Assembly (NCBI RefSeq): GCF_016735695.1
Contig: NZ_JAERQD010000015.1
Span: 62,001-126,000 of the forward strand
Reading direction: 5' to 3'
Origin: Microvirga zambiensis WSM3693
GTDB taxonomy: Bacteria > Pseudomonadota > Alphaproteobacteria > Rhizobiales > Beijerinckiaceae
Length of the DNA stretch: 64,000 nt
This document shows positions 26,059-35,415 of this stretch, one piece after another. Each line of letters opens with the position of its first letter. Position 1 is the stretch's first letter. The notes beneath the pieces are model-generated. The model was not told the DNA's origin. It was given only the letters and a program-made list of their open reading frames with translations, and did not search any database. The translations under genes and the position numbers were made by a program.

Positions 26059-27786
26059 TTAAGCGGATTTGGCCGTGTTGACTTGATTGGCGTTGCTGGC
26101 CGGAACCGGCCGGAGGACGCTGCTGAGCACCTCCTCCTTGAGGCCGAACTTGCGGACCGTGCCCTCGTCGAGAACGAGGATATGGTCGACTCCGGCGAGA
26201 GCGCTCGGGCGGTGGGCGATGACGATCGCAATGCCGCCGCGCTCACGCACTCCCTGAATCGCCCGTGTCAGCGCGTGCTCACCCTCGTTGTCGAGGTTCG
26301 AGTTAGGCTCGTCGAGCACGACGAGGAACGGGTTGCCATAGAGAGCCCGAGCGAGGCCGATGCGCTGGCGCTGGCCGCCGGACAGTCCGGCGCCGCCCTC
26401 CCCGACCTGCGTCTCGTAGCCCTGAGGCAAGCGCAGGATCATCTCATGCACGTCGGCGGCCACGGCAGCGCGGACCACATCCTCCGCCTTCGGGTTGGGA
26501 TGAAAGCGGGCGATGTTCTGCGCCACGGACCCAGCGAACAGCTCGACATCCTGCGGCAGGTAGCCGATATGCGCCCCGAGTTCCTCGGGTAGCCACTGAT
26601 CGAGTGCGGCACCGTCGAGGCGAACCTTGCCACGCCACGCAGGCCATACGCCGACGAGCATGCGGGCGAGCGACGATTTGCCGGAGGCGCTGGGACCGAT
26701 GATCCCCAGGCCCATGCCCGCCTGCAGTTCGAACGAGACGTCCTGCACGGCGAAACGCTGGCTTTTGGGCGCGCCGGATCCGGCACTCTCGACCGAGAGC
26801 GAGGCTTTCGGTGCCGGGAGCTGAAGCGGACGCATCTCGGAGCCGTCGTCCTCCAACGAAGAGCGAAGACGCGACCATCCCTGCCGGGCGGCGACGAAGC
26901 CCTTCCAGTTGGCGATCGCCAGTTCGACCGGAGCGAGTGCCCGGGAGACCAGGATCGACGACGCGATCATGATGCCGCCTGTCGCCTCGCCATGGATGAC
27001 GAGGTAGGCGCCGATGCCGAGCACGCCGGATTGCAGCGTCATGCGCATCACCTTCGAGAACGCGCCGAGACCGCCCGACACATCCGATGCCTGCTGCTGG
27101 TGACCGAGATACTGCGCGTTGGCTTGAGCCCACATCTGACCGATGCGGCCGGCCATGCCCATGGCATGCACGACCTCGGCGTTGCGGCGAGCGCCCTCAC
27201 CGATTCCGTTGCGCTGGGACGCCGCCTGGACCGCGGCCTTGGAGGCCTTGCGCGTCAAGACGTCTGTGATGACCGTGAAGGAGATGAGAACCGCAGCGCC
27301 GCCGACCGTGACCCACCCGAGCAGCGGGTGGAACGCAAAGCAGATGAAAAGATAAAGCGGGATCCAGGGGAGGTCGAACAGTGCCGAGGGACCGCCGCCG
27401 GCGAGGAAGGCGCGGATCTGGTCGAGATCGCGCAGCGGCTGCTGGCCGTCGCCTTCGGCATTCCCGCGCAGTGGTGCTGCGACCTGGTAGCGGAAAACGC
27501 GCTGGCTCAGGTCTTCATCGACCGCCGCACCGACACGGGCGAAGATGCGGCCGCGCAGCATGTCGAACAGGCCCTGGAACATGAACAGGGCTAGGATGAT
27601 GGCCGAGAGACCGAGGAGTGTGGGAATGCTGCGGCTCGGCAGCACCCGGTCATACACCTCCATCATGTAGAGGGAGCCGGAGAGATAGAGGATGTTGATC
27701 AGGCCGCTGAGCAGGGCGACGCCCAGGAGGGCACCGCGGCAGGAGGCCATGAGGCTGACGCGGCTCTTGGCGGAAGTTTGGGACAT
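26059..27786 (-). CDS. type I secretion ABC transporter/permease (PrtD-like)
   Basis: A 575-residue fusion of a membrane domain (residues 15-310) and an ABC ATPase (335-560). It shows Walker A GPSASGKSSLARML, the Q-loop GYLPQDVELFAGSVAQNIARF, signature [15 protein letters not shown] and Walker B VVLDEPNSNLD. It has no N-terminal peptidase domain, like PrtD/AprD transporters for RTX substrates with C-terminal signals. The start at 27786 (MSQTSAKSRVSLMASCRG) has GAGGA upstream. It follows the RTX peroxidase gene on the same strand across a 138-base gap with two hairpins. Confidence 0.92.
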   Translation of the reverse strand: MSQTSAKSRVSLMASCRGALLGVALLSGLINILYLSGSLYMMEVYDRVLPSRSIPTLLGLSAIILALFMFQGLFDMLRGRIFARVGAAVDEDLSQRVFRYQVAAPLRGNAEGDGQQPLRDLDQIRAFLAGGGPSALFDLPWIPLYLFICFAFHPLLGWVTVGGAAVLISFTVITDVLTRKASKAAVQAASQRNGIGEGARRNAEVVHAMGMAGRIGQMWAQANAQYLGHQQQASDVSGGLGAFSKVMRMTLQSGVLGIGAYLVIHGEATGGIMIASSILVSRALAPVELAIANWKGFVAARQGWSRLRSSLEDDGSEMRPLQLPAPKASLSVESAGSGAPKSQRFAVQDVSFELQAGMGLGIIGPSASGKSSLARMLVGVWPAWRGKVRLDGAALDQWLPEELGAHIGYLPQDVELFAGSVAQNIARFHPNPKAEDVVRAAVAADVHEMILRLPQGYETQVGEGGAGLSGGQRQRIGLARALYGNPFLVVLDEPNSNLDNEGEHALTRAIQGVRERGGIAIVIAHRPSALAGVDHILVLDEGTVRKFGLKEEVLSSVLRPVPASNANQVNTAKSA

Positions 27787-27817
27787 GACCGTTCCTCGGA
27801 AGTCGTAAGGGAGGAAA

Positions 27818-27846
27818 CCGGATGCCGTGGGGGGAACGGCATCCGG
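27818..27846 (-). terminator. hairpin 1 between RTX peroxidase and secretion genes
   Basis: CCGGATGCCGT and ACGGCATCCGG form a perfect 11-base stem with a 7-base G-rich loop. In the leftward transcript it is followed by TTTCCTCCC. It may partly terminate transcription or protect the large upstream message, lowering transporter relative to substrate. Confidence 0.6.
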
Positions 27847-27855
27847 CTCTAGGTT

Positions 27856-27899
27856 CCCCGCCGGAAGCAAGTTTGGGGGTTTTTATGCTCCCGGCGGGG
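27856..27899 (-). terminator. hairpin 2 between RTX peroxidase and secretion genes
   Basis: CCCCGCCGG and CCGGCGGGG form a 9-base stem around a 26-base loop, just after the stop codon of the RTX peroxidase gene. Together with hairpin 1 it forms a tandem structured spacer. Confidence 0.5.
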
Positions 27900-27924
27900 T
27901 CATCGCGATCTCAGGCCAACCGCA

Positions 27925-30900
27925 TCAGAAGATGAAGTCGCTGTTGTCGAGATCGGATACGTTGACGCCCTTGAGGACAAGGATGTCGGTGCCGTGCTCG
28001 ATGACGGCGTCGTGGTTGACCTGCATGACGCGAAGGTCGGACATGCCGTCCACGCCCGAGAGATGGCTGGCGTCGATACGATCCTGACCGTGACGGAAAT
28101 CCGTCACCACGTCGCGGCCGCCGCCCTTCTGGAAGACGAAGGTGTCGTCACCCGCGCCGCCCGAGAGAGTGTCGTTGCCGGCACCACCCTTGAGCACGTC
28201 GTTACCCGACCCGCCGGAGAGACGATCGTTGCCGGAACCACCCGACAATCTGTCATTGCCGGCGCCTCCGTAGAGACGATCGTTGCCGCTGCCGCCCTCG
28301 AGCTGGTCGTTGCCGCGACCGCCGTCGAGGTGGTCGTTGCCCGACCCGCCGTTGAGCCTGTCGTCGCCCGACCCGCCGTAGAGCTTGTCGTGACCACGTC
28401 CGCCCTCGAGCTTGTCGTTGCCGATGCCGCCGTCGAGACGGTCGTTGCCGTCACCGCCGTTGAGCTTGTCGTTGCCCGACCCGCCGTAGAGCTTGTCGTT
28501 GCCGCGACCGCCGTCGACCCGGTCGTCGCCTTCACCGCCGCGGAGCGTCTCGCTGCGCGAGTTGCCCTTGAGGACGAGGTTGGCGGGTGCCTCCGGCTGG
28601 GCCGGAGCGGCCGGGATCGGATCGCTCGGGGTTGCCGGGGTCGTGGGAGTGACCGGGGTAACCGGGTCCACGGGCTGCTGAGGCTGCTCGTGATCGACGG
28701 GCTGCTCAGGCTGCGTCGGGGTCTCGGGGTCCACCGGATCCGTCGGCTGCTCGGGATCGACCGGAACTTCCGGATCGGTCGGAAGCGGAACCTCGCAGAG
28801 GTTCGGCCTGCGCCCGCCCTCGGACCGGAAGGTCACGCGATGGACACCGCAGTTGATGCTGGTGGTGCCGTCCTCGTTCTCCTCCCATTCGTACTCGTCC
28901 GCCTTGCGGCCAGGCTCGAGTTCGATCACGTCCTGCTCCCGCAGCGTGCCGATGATGGTGTCGTTGCCGCCGTTGGAGCGGAATACGATCCGGTGCGCCG
29001 AGGTGAGCTGCGAGATGTCGACCGTGTCGTCGCCCGCATTGCCATCGATGGTGATGGTGTTGAGGGCAAGGCTTGTGGTGGAGAAGTCGCCGAAGATCTG
29101 GACGACGTCACCCCCGCCGGCGGAACCATTGACCGGATCGCCCGTCTGGGTGCCAATGCGGATCTCCTCGATGTTGTCGAGTTCCCCAATCACGGAAGTA
29201 TTCGTTCCGCCCAGAAGAGTGCTCGTCGTACGGGTGATGACGATCTCCGTATTTTCCCGGATGTCCGTGATACCCGCCGTGATCGCGGCTTCGCGAGTGT
29301 AGACCCTGAACGTCTCCGCCAGTGCATTACCGTTGACGTCGAAGGTATCTACTCCGGCGCCGCCATCGACATAGTCACGGCCGTCCTGCGAGGTCTCGAA
29401 CGTAACGCCGAAGATGGTGGAAGAGGTCGCGTTCCAGACGATGGTGTCGTTGCCGCCACCTGCCAGGATCGTGTCGTTGCCGGTTCCGCCGTCGAAGGTG
29501 CTGGCGGAGTCGTCACCGATCAGGATGTTGTTTCCTGTCGTCCCTTCGACCGGATTGGTGTCGCGAGTGACCGTGACATTGGCCGTGTCGGTGCGGGGCG
29601 GATTGCCACCGTCGTTGACGGTGTAGGTGAAGGAGCCACCCGGGGTGCCCGTATCCGTGAAGGTCACGGAGCCGGGATTGGTCGCCAGCGACAGGTTGCC
29701 GAGTCCGTTGGCGTTGCTGACCGCGGTGATGTCCAGTGCCGGACCATCGGGATCGGTGTCGTTCGACAGGAGCACCCATTCCGGAACCACGATCGGGCCA
29801 TTCACGATGTTCGTGATGATCGAGTCGTTGTTCGCGTTGACCGGATCGTTGACAGCGTTCACCTGGACCGTGGTCGTGGCGACATTGCTGTTCATGAACC
29901 CGTCGTTCACCGTCACCTGGATCACGCGACTGCCGGCAACCGGGTTGTCCGAGTTGTTGTCGAAGGTCACCGCCTGGATGGCCCTCTGGTAATCCGCCAG
30001 GGATGCCGCGCCCGTCAGGGTCACGACGATCTGACCGTTTGCGACGGTCCTGCTCGCGGTGATCCCCGCCGGCAGGGTGCCGACGTTGAGCTCGTCCGCA
30101 GCCTGGGCGTTCGTCAGCACGATCCGGGCAGACACCATCTGCGCCGCATCGTCGGTGATGCCGGGGTTGCTCGCGATCGCCACAGCCGCGCCGCCTTCGG
30201 TGAAGGTCGTTGCGTAGTTGACGGTCGGCGTGGCTGCCGGGACCATGACGCTGACCGACAGGTTGTCGATGTTCACGATGTCGTTGGTGCTGTTGACGTT
30301 CGAGACATCGAAGCGGATCTTCGCGCCCGCCGCAAACGGGCCGGTGAGATCGAAGGCACGGTTGGCATTGCCCGTGTTGCCGTTGATGGTCTCGAGCAGG
30401 GTCCAGTTGGAGCCGTCCCTGGAGAACCAGACCTGAACGGTCTCGTTGTCCTGGATGTCGAAGCCCTGCTCGCTCACCGAGTATGTCAGGCGGGCCGCAG
30501 CGACACCCGTCAGATTGAGACCACGCTCGATCGAGGCACCATTGCCGTTGTCGAAGCGAAGGGCGCTGCCGGTAATCTGGATCTGCCCAGCGTTCGTCGA
30601 GTTCGGCGAGTTGTCGTCGCCCGTCTCGACCCAGTTGGATGCCCACTGACGGCTGCCGTCGTTCCGGCTGTAGGACGCCGTGGTGAAGTTGTCGCCGAAG
30701 TTTCCGCCGGCGTCGAATGCGTGGAGCGACAACTTGGGCGGCGTCAGGCTCACCTCACCATCGGCGAAGCGCAGCTTCTCGATGTTGAACAGGCGGTCGG
30801 TTCCATCCGAGATGCGGTTGTTACCGGTGGTCGGGTCGGTCTCGACCGTCACCGTCACGTGCTGGACGGTGACGCTGCCATCGTCATTGCTGGTGACGGT

Positions 30901-33900
30901 GTAGTTGGCCATCAGGTCGCCGTAGACGGCAACGTCGACAGCAGTGTTGTCCAGATCGCCGTCGACGATCTCACGGACGATGCTGAGCTGACCCGGGTTG
31001 AGGGTTGCGCTGAGCATCAGGGCATCGAGGGTCTTGCCGCCGAACTGGGCCACGGCACCTGCCTTGGGAGCGCCGTAGGCATAGTCGCTCTCCAGATAGA
31101 CCTTCTCGGTCATCCCGTCGGCGGTGTAGGTGACGCCGTCCTTGACGATCTTGATGCGGACGTTGAGCCACTTGTCGCCGTCGATGATGTCGTCACCGGC
31201 GAAGCCCTTGATGGTGTCGCTGCCGCCGCCGCCGAGGATGATGTCGGCAGCCTGAGAGGTGTCGAGCACGATCAGCTCGGGATTGCCGTTCTTGTCGAGG
31301 ACCGGGTTACCCAGGGCATCGACGACCGGGACGCGGACACGGTGCGCCACGAGCTGGTCGAGGCCGTTGATGAGCGAGACGTTCTTCTGCAACAGGTCGT
31401 TGGAGAAGGAGTCAAGCGGCGAGTTCGGGCCGGGGATGGCCGCCGTTCCGGTCAGCTCTCCCCGGGTGTTCACGGCAGCGACGCGTCCCGTGAGGATGTC
31501 GTTGTGCTTCCAGCCGGAAAGGCCTTCGACGAGATCGAAGCGATCACGCAGGATGAACGCCTCCTGGTTGTCGAAGAGCGGAATGCCGAGGTCGGAATTC
31601 GCAGCGACCGTATCGCCCTTATGGATCGCCCAATCGAAGCCGGCCATGCCGTTATTGCGCTGGATGCCCTCTGCCTGGAACATGATGTCGTCGCCGGACT
31701 CGGCGTCGTAGTCGCCGTCGCCGGTCCCGGCATTGAGAACGTCGTGCCCGACGACGCTGGAATTGAAGAACAGCTCCGAGTTGTCGCCAGCCAGCGTATC
31801 GAAGCGTGCGCCGCCCTCGATCCAGTCGTCTCCCTCGTTGCCGAGCAGGAAGTCGCCGCCGTCGCCGCCGAGGATGAAGTCATTGTCGGTGCCGCCGAAG
31901 ACCGACTTGCCGTCCGGACCGGCGATCAGGAAGTCCTGACCCTGGTTGCCGAAGAGGAGAGCCAGGCCCGAGCCGCCCTGGATGACGTCGTTGCCTTCCT
32001 CGCCGTGCAGCTTGTCGGTCATGCCGATGTCGGTGCCGGCATTGGTGATGATGTCGTCGCCAGCTCCGCCATGGATGATGTCGACGCCGTAGCCGGCCTC
32101 GATGGTGTCGTTGCCTTCATAGCCCCAGACAGTGTCGTCGCCCTCGCCGGCCACGATCAGGTCGGCCTCGGCGGTGCCGCCCATGACCACGTGATCGGTG
32201 CCGTTGTAGATCAGCACGTCGAGGTCGCCGTCGCCGTCGAGATCCTTGCGCACCACGAGCGGCGAGAGAGCCTGGAGGACGGGGTTGTCCCAGGTGGGAT
32301 CGGCCCCGACCTGCTTCGAGATGATCATCTCGAGCGTATGGGCGGGAGTTGCGAAGATGTCGCCTGGGAGTGCGCTCCGGCCTTCGTCGCCGAGGTCGGT
32401 GTTGCGCATGATGATGTCGGTCATCGAGTTGTTCTCGAGCTCGTTCAGGAGGTTGAGACCCTGAACACGCGAGAGGTAGTAGAACCGGTCGGCATCCTGG
32501 AGGGCTTCCATCTGCGCCTCGAAGACGAAGGAGAAGGTGGAGCCGAGCATGCCGCCGAAGTCCATCTTCTTCTCGGCGAGGCCGCCCATCCAGAGGTCGA
32601 TGTCGTTGAGACCCGACTCCGTGGTGGCCCAGGTGCCTTCCGAGTTGAGGAAGTCGAGGCGGTCGGCCGGAGCGCCTGTGCCGCCGAACACCAGCAGGGA
32701 CGCAGCAGCCCGCTTGGCCTCCATGGTCGTCGCATTGACGATCGAGTCGTGCTTGCCGTAGGCGGCGATGAAGTTGATGATCGACAGCGGGTTCTGGAGG
32801 TTGAGCGCGAAGTCGGTCCAGCTCACGTAGGGCTTCACCTGCGAGTCCTGGCCGGACATCTGGTAGAACTGCGCGCGGGCCTCGTTGAGGGACGGCAGAC
32901 CCAGGTCACGGCCGCGGGCGATGTTGAGCGCCGCGAGGTCGAGCGGGATGCCGACGAGCTGGTTGCGCAGCACGTGGGTCACGAACTCGTCGATCTCGTT
33001 GCCGTGCTGGCGGGACATGCCGCGGATGACCGCGCCGGCTGCCGTGTCGTGGTCGATGGTATCGGACCCGAAGCCGACCGGATTCAGGAAGCCGTCGAAC
33101 AGCTTCATCGAGACGACCTGGCCGTTGACGGTGATCGTGTCGATGGTCTCGTTCAGCATCGAGTGGCCGAAGCGGTACACGGCCTGGGCGAACTCCGCGA
33201 AGATCGCCGGGTTGATGTCGACCGACGGCTCGAACACGAAGGCGTCGACGTCGGGCTGCATCTTGCGGGCGAATTCCTCGAAGACGAGGTGCTGGTACTC
33301 CATCTCGTTGGTGAAGCGGGCAGCCTGGAACAGGCGCTCGCCATCCCACACGAGGGCAGCCTTGGCTTCGGGGGTGGTCGGGACGGCCGTGACGTCGACG
33401 AGCAGCCACTCGTTCAGGAAGGCAAGGTCGCCCGAGGTCAGGGCCAATTCCTTCACCTGCTCGACGAGGTGGTTGTGCTCGGAGTGGAAGATGTGGTGGA
33501 TCGAAGTCAGGCCGATGTTCTCGTTGCCGCGTCCGTCACCCGTGATGTAGTGCGCATCGAGCAGCTCGTTGTCATAGGCCGTGTTCGAACCACGCGAGTT
33601 GACGAGACCGGTCGTCGAACCGTCGGCATTCGCGTAGCCAAGGGCGGCGTCGCCGTCCTTCTGGAGGACGCCACCGACGAGGACCGGAACTGCCGCGTGG
33701 GCAATGTCGTCGAGGAAGGCGTGGCCGGTGAGGACCGCGTTCGTCAGGCTCACCGGGCTGGAGGGGGTGCCCGAGATCACGATGTCGTCGGATGTGTTCG
33801 GCACGCCGTCGGCGCCAAGGCCGACGATGACCTGCGCATAGCCGGTCTGCGGATGCGGGATGAAGTTGCCGTAGGGGTCGGTGCGCAGCAGCGGAACGTT

Positions 33901-35415
33901 GGTGACGTTGGCGTCCGTCAGGTCGATGCCGAGCATCGCCTTGGCCTGGGCCTTCACATCAGACCACGTGGCCAAGCCACGCGCGCCCTCGAGCAGGTCA
34001 CCGGTGGCGATCGTCTTGCCGTCGGGGCCGGTCATGTATTCGCGCAGGAAGACCTGGTGCGAGGCATGGGAGGTGTAGGTCTGGTTCTGGTCGACCCACG
34101 GCGTGGTCGTGTTGATGGTATCGCCGTCGCCATCGCGGGAGGCGCGCGTCATCACCATGAAGTTGGAGTGGCTGCCCGGCACGTAGAGCGGGTCGTCCGG
34201 CTGGAGCGGGATGTAGACCGTGCCGCTGCCGCCCTTCGAGATCAGGTCGAGGCCGTGGTCGAAGAACTGGCCGAACAGGGTGAACAGCGAGTTGTAGGGA
34301 GCCGAGTCGCCGATGTCGGGCGCGACGTTCGGGATCAGGACGGTTTCGCCGTCCATCTGGATGCCGAGCTGGCTCAGGAGGGTGCTCAGGGCCGCCTCGG
34401 CCGTCGTGACGGCAGCAGACGCCGACTGGGCCTGGGTCTGGGCCTGCGCGAGAGCTTGCGTGGCGGTTGCCAGCGCGGCTGCTGCGTCAGCCGCATGCGT
34501 CGCGGCCGTCTGTGCGGCGGTCGCTGCGTTCTGTGCCGGCGCTACGAGCGCATCGGCGGTGGCCGTCTTGGCGTTCAGGGTTTCCTGAGCCGAAACGAAA
34601 GCATCGAGCGCTGCGTCGTATTCCGCCTGCTGTTGGTCGGTGGGAATGCCGTCGAGGAGCAGGGCGTTGAAGGCAGCGAAGGTCTCGTTGACCTCGACCT
34701 GGGCCGCGGCCTTCTCCTCGTTTGCCGTCGCGAGCGACGCCTGCGCGGCGTCCGCCGCCGCCTGGGCATTTGCGGCTTCATTGCTGGCTGTGGTGGCGGC
34801 GGTCTGCGCCGAGGCCTGGGCCGTCACGAGCGCAGGAATGCTGCCGGACGTGGTATTTGAGGTCTGAACGGCCTGCGCAATCGCCGCGCGGGCGGCCTGG
34901 ATCTGCGAGATCGCGGTCATCTGGGCGGCGCCCTCGATGCCGGCATAGGTCAGCGCCGCGCTGATCGCGGCGGGATTGTTCAGGGTCTGGTCGGCGATGA
35001 GGTTCGAGATCGTGCGCGGGTCGGCATCGACGACGGTGCCGGGCGTCAGCATCGGCGAACCCGTGGCAGTGCCGGGGGTGTAGTTGTTGTTGTTCAGCCA
35101 GACCGGGTTAGTGGGCGTGCCGAACATCATCGTGTCGTCGCCCTCGTTCACGTACTGGGGGGCGCTCATCTCAGGGAAAGGCTGGTCGGCTGCACCCCAG
35201 GTCTCACGGCCCTCGATGAGGTTATTGTAGGTGCCGTCGACCGTGCGTAGGCCGTAAGGAAGCAGAAACGCCTGGGTCGGGGTGGTAGCGGCGTTGGGAT
35301 CGAGCCCGCCCGCCTCTGCGACGAGCTTGCGCAGATCCTCACCGGCAGCATGCCGCTCTGCAATCTCAATCTGCTTCAGGATGAACTCGAGGTCGTGTTT
35401 GACGAGATTGACCAT
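27925..35415 (-). CDS. giant secreted animal-type heme peroxidase with RTX repeats (MopA-like)
   Basis: A 2,496-residue protein. Residues 1-170 hold the family N-terminus (LLPYGLRTVDGTYNNL). About 172-350 is an Ala/Gln/Thr-rich coiled-coil region. A heme peroxidase domain spans roughly 350-1050, with distal Asp386-His387 (GQFFDHGLD), Arg629 and Glu632 (GRGNEN) and proximal His751 (YRFGHS), matching the myeloperoxidase Asp94/His95, Arg239/Glu242 and His336 pattern. The Met of the third heme bond is replaced by Asn. Then follow RTX-like repeats (1075-1205), a beta-sandwich (1564-1725), cadherin-like repeats, a Pro-rich linker (about 2208-2275), 15 RTX nonapeptides (2293-2428) and a C-terminal secretion region. 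No Sec signal is present, so export by the adjacent type I system is expected. Close architectural relatives include Mn(II)-oxidising MopA; the activity itself is inferred. Confidence 0.88.
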   Translation of the reverse strand: MVNLVKHDLEFILKQIEIAERHAAGEDLRKLVAEAGGLDPNAATTPTQAFLLPYGLRTVDGTYNNLIEGRETWGAADQPFPEMSAPQYVNEGDDTMMFGTPTNPVWLNNNNYTPGTATGSPMLTPGTVVDADPRTISNLIADQTLNNPAAISAALTYAGIEGAAQMTAISQIQAARAAIAQAVQTSNTTSGSIPALVTAQASAQTAATTASNEAANAQAAADAAQASLATANEEKAAAQVEVNETFAAFNALLLDGIPTDQQQAEYDAALDAFVSAQETLNAKTATADALVAPAQNAATAAQTAATHAADAAAALATATQALAQAQTQAQSASAAVTTAEAALSTLLSQLGIQMDGETVLIPNVAPDIGDSAPYNSLFTLFGQFFDHGLDLISKGGSGTVYIPLQPDDPLYVPGSHSNFMVMTRASRDGDGDTINTTTPWVDQNQTYTSHASHQVFLREYMTGPDGKTIATGDLLEGARGLATWSDVKAQAKAMLGIDLTDANVTNVPLLRTDPYGNFIPHPQTGYAQVIVGLGADGVPNTSDDIVISGTPSSPVSLTNAVLTGHAFLDDIAHAAVPVLVGGVLQKDGDAALGYANADGSTTGLVNSRGSNTAYDNELLDAHYITGDGRGNENIGLTSIHHIFHSEHNHLVEQVKELALTSGDLAFLNEWLLVDVTAVPTTPEAKAALVWDGERLFQAARFTNEMEYQHLVFEEFARKMQPDVDAFVFEPSVDINPAIFAEFAQAVYRFGHSMLNETIDTITVNGQVVSMKLFDGFLNPVGFGSDTIDHDTAAGAVIRGMSRQHGNEIDEFVTHVLRNQLVGIPLDLAALNIARGRDLGLPSLNEARAQFYQMSGQDSQVKPYVSWTDFALNLQNPLSIINFIAAYGKHDSIVNATTMEAKRAAASLLVFGGTGAPADRLDFLNSEGTWATTESGLNDIDLWMGGLAEKKMDFGGMLGSTFSFVFEAQMEALQDADRFYYLSRVQGLNLLNELENNSMTDIIMRNTDLGDEGRSALPGDIFATPAHTLEMIISKQVGADPTWDNPVLQALSPLVVRKDLDGDGDLDVLIYNGTDHVVMGGTAEADLIVAGEGDDTVWGYEGNDTIEAGYGVDIIHGGAGDDIITNAGTDIGMTDKLHGEEGNDVIQGGSGLALLFGNQGQDFLIAGPDGKSVFGGTDNDFILGGDGGDFLLGNEGDDWIEGGARFDTLAGDNSELFFNSSVVGHDVLNAGTGDGDYDAESGDDIMFQAEGIQRNNGMAGFDWAIHKGDTVAANSDLGIPLFDNQEAFILRDRFDLVEGLSGWKHNDILTGRVAAVNTRGELTGTAAIPGPNSPLDSFSNDLLQKNVSLINGLDQLVAHRVRVPVVDALGNPVLDKNGNPELIVLDTSQAADIILGGGGSDTIKGFAGDDIIDGDKWLNVRIKIVKDGVTYTADGMTEKVYLESDYAYGAPKAGAVAQFGGKTLDALMLSATLNPGQLSIVREIVDGDLDNTAVDVAVYGDLMANYTVTSNDDGSVTVQHVTVTVETDPTTGNNRISDGTDRLFNIEKLRFADGEVSLTPPKLSLHAFDAGGNFGDNFTTASYSRNDGSRQWASNWVETGDDNSPNSTNAGQIQITGSALRFDNGNGASIERGLNLTGVAAARLTYSVSEQGFDIQDNETVQVWFSRDGSNWTLLETINGNTGNANRAFDLTGPFAAGAKIRFDVSNVNSTNDIVNIDNLSVSVMVPAATPTVNYATTFTEGGAAVAIASNPGITDDAAQMVSARIVLTNAQAADELNVGTLPAGITASRTVANGQIVVTLTGAASLADYQRAIQAVTFDNNSDNPVAGSRVIQVTVNDGFMNSNVATTTVQVNAVNDPVNANNDSIITNIVNGPIVVPEWVLLSNDTDPDGPALDITAVSNANGLGNLSLATNPGSVTFTDTGTPGGSFTYTVNDGGNPPRTDTANVTVTRDTNPVEGTTGNNILIGDDSASTFDGGTGNDTILAGGGNDTIVWNATSSTIFGVTFETSQDGRDYVDGGAGVDTFDVNGNALAETFRVYTREAAITAGITDIRENTEIVITRTTSTLLGGTNTSVIGELDNIEEIRIGTQTGDPVNGSAGGGDVVQIFGDFSTTSLALNTITIDGNAGDDTVDISQLTSAHRIVFRSNGGNDTIIGTLREQDVIELEPGRKADEYEWEENEDGTTSINCGVHRVTFRSEGGRRPNLCEVPLPTDPEVPVDPEQPTDPVDPETPTQPEQPVDHEQPQQPVDPVTPVTPTTPATPSDPIPAAPAQPEAPANLVLKGNSRSETLRGGEGDDRVDGGRGNDKLYGGSGNDKLNGGDGNDRLDGGIGNDKLEGGRGHDKLYGGSGDDRLNGGSGNDHLDGGRGNDQLEGGSGNDRLYGGAGNDRLSGGSGNDRLSGGSGNDVLKGGAGNDTLSGGAGDDTFVFQKGGGRDVVTDFRHGQDRIDASHLSGVDGMSDLRVMQVNHDAVIEHGTDILVLKGVNVSDLDNSDFIF
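28135..28539 (-). repeat. RTX nonapeptide repeat array (27-base period)
   Basis: Fifteen consecutive nonapeptides of the form GGxGxDxLx (GGRGNDKLY, GGSGNDKLN, GGDGNDRLD and so on) are encoded as 27-base units within the peroxidase gene. They are calcium-binding beta-roll repeats that fold outside the cell in high calcium. The DNA periodicity comes from the protein and is not a CRISPR or satellite array. Confidence 0.93.

Noticed and set aside
28135..28539. Regular short repeats that could suggest a CRISPR or satellite array
   Set aside because: The 27-base period encodes RTX nonapeptides in frame, the units vary at synonymous sites, and there are no spacers.
27994..34860. Very long open frame on the plus strand opposite the RTX peroxidase gene (over 2,000 codons)
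   Set aside because: It is the antisense shadow of a GC-rich, repeat-rich gene. Its translation is Val/Glu/Asp/Arg-rich with no domain, and the minus-strand frame has clear peroxidase and RTX motifs.
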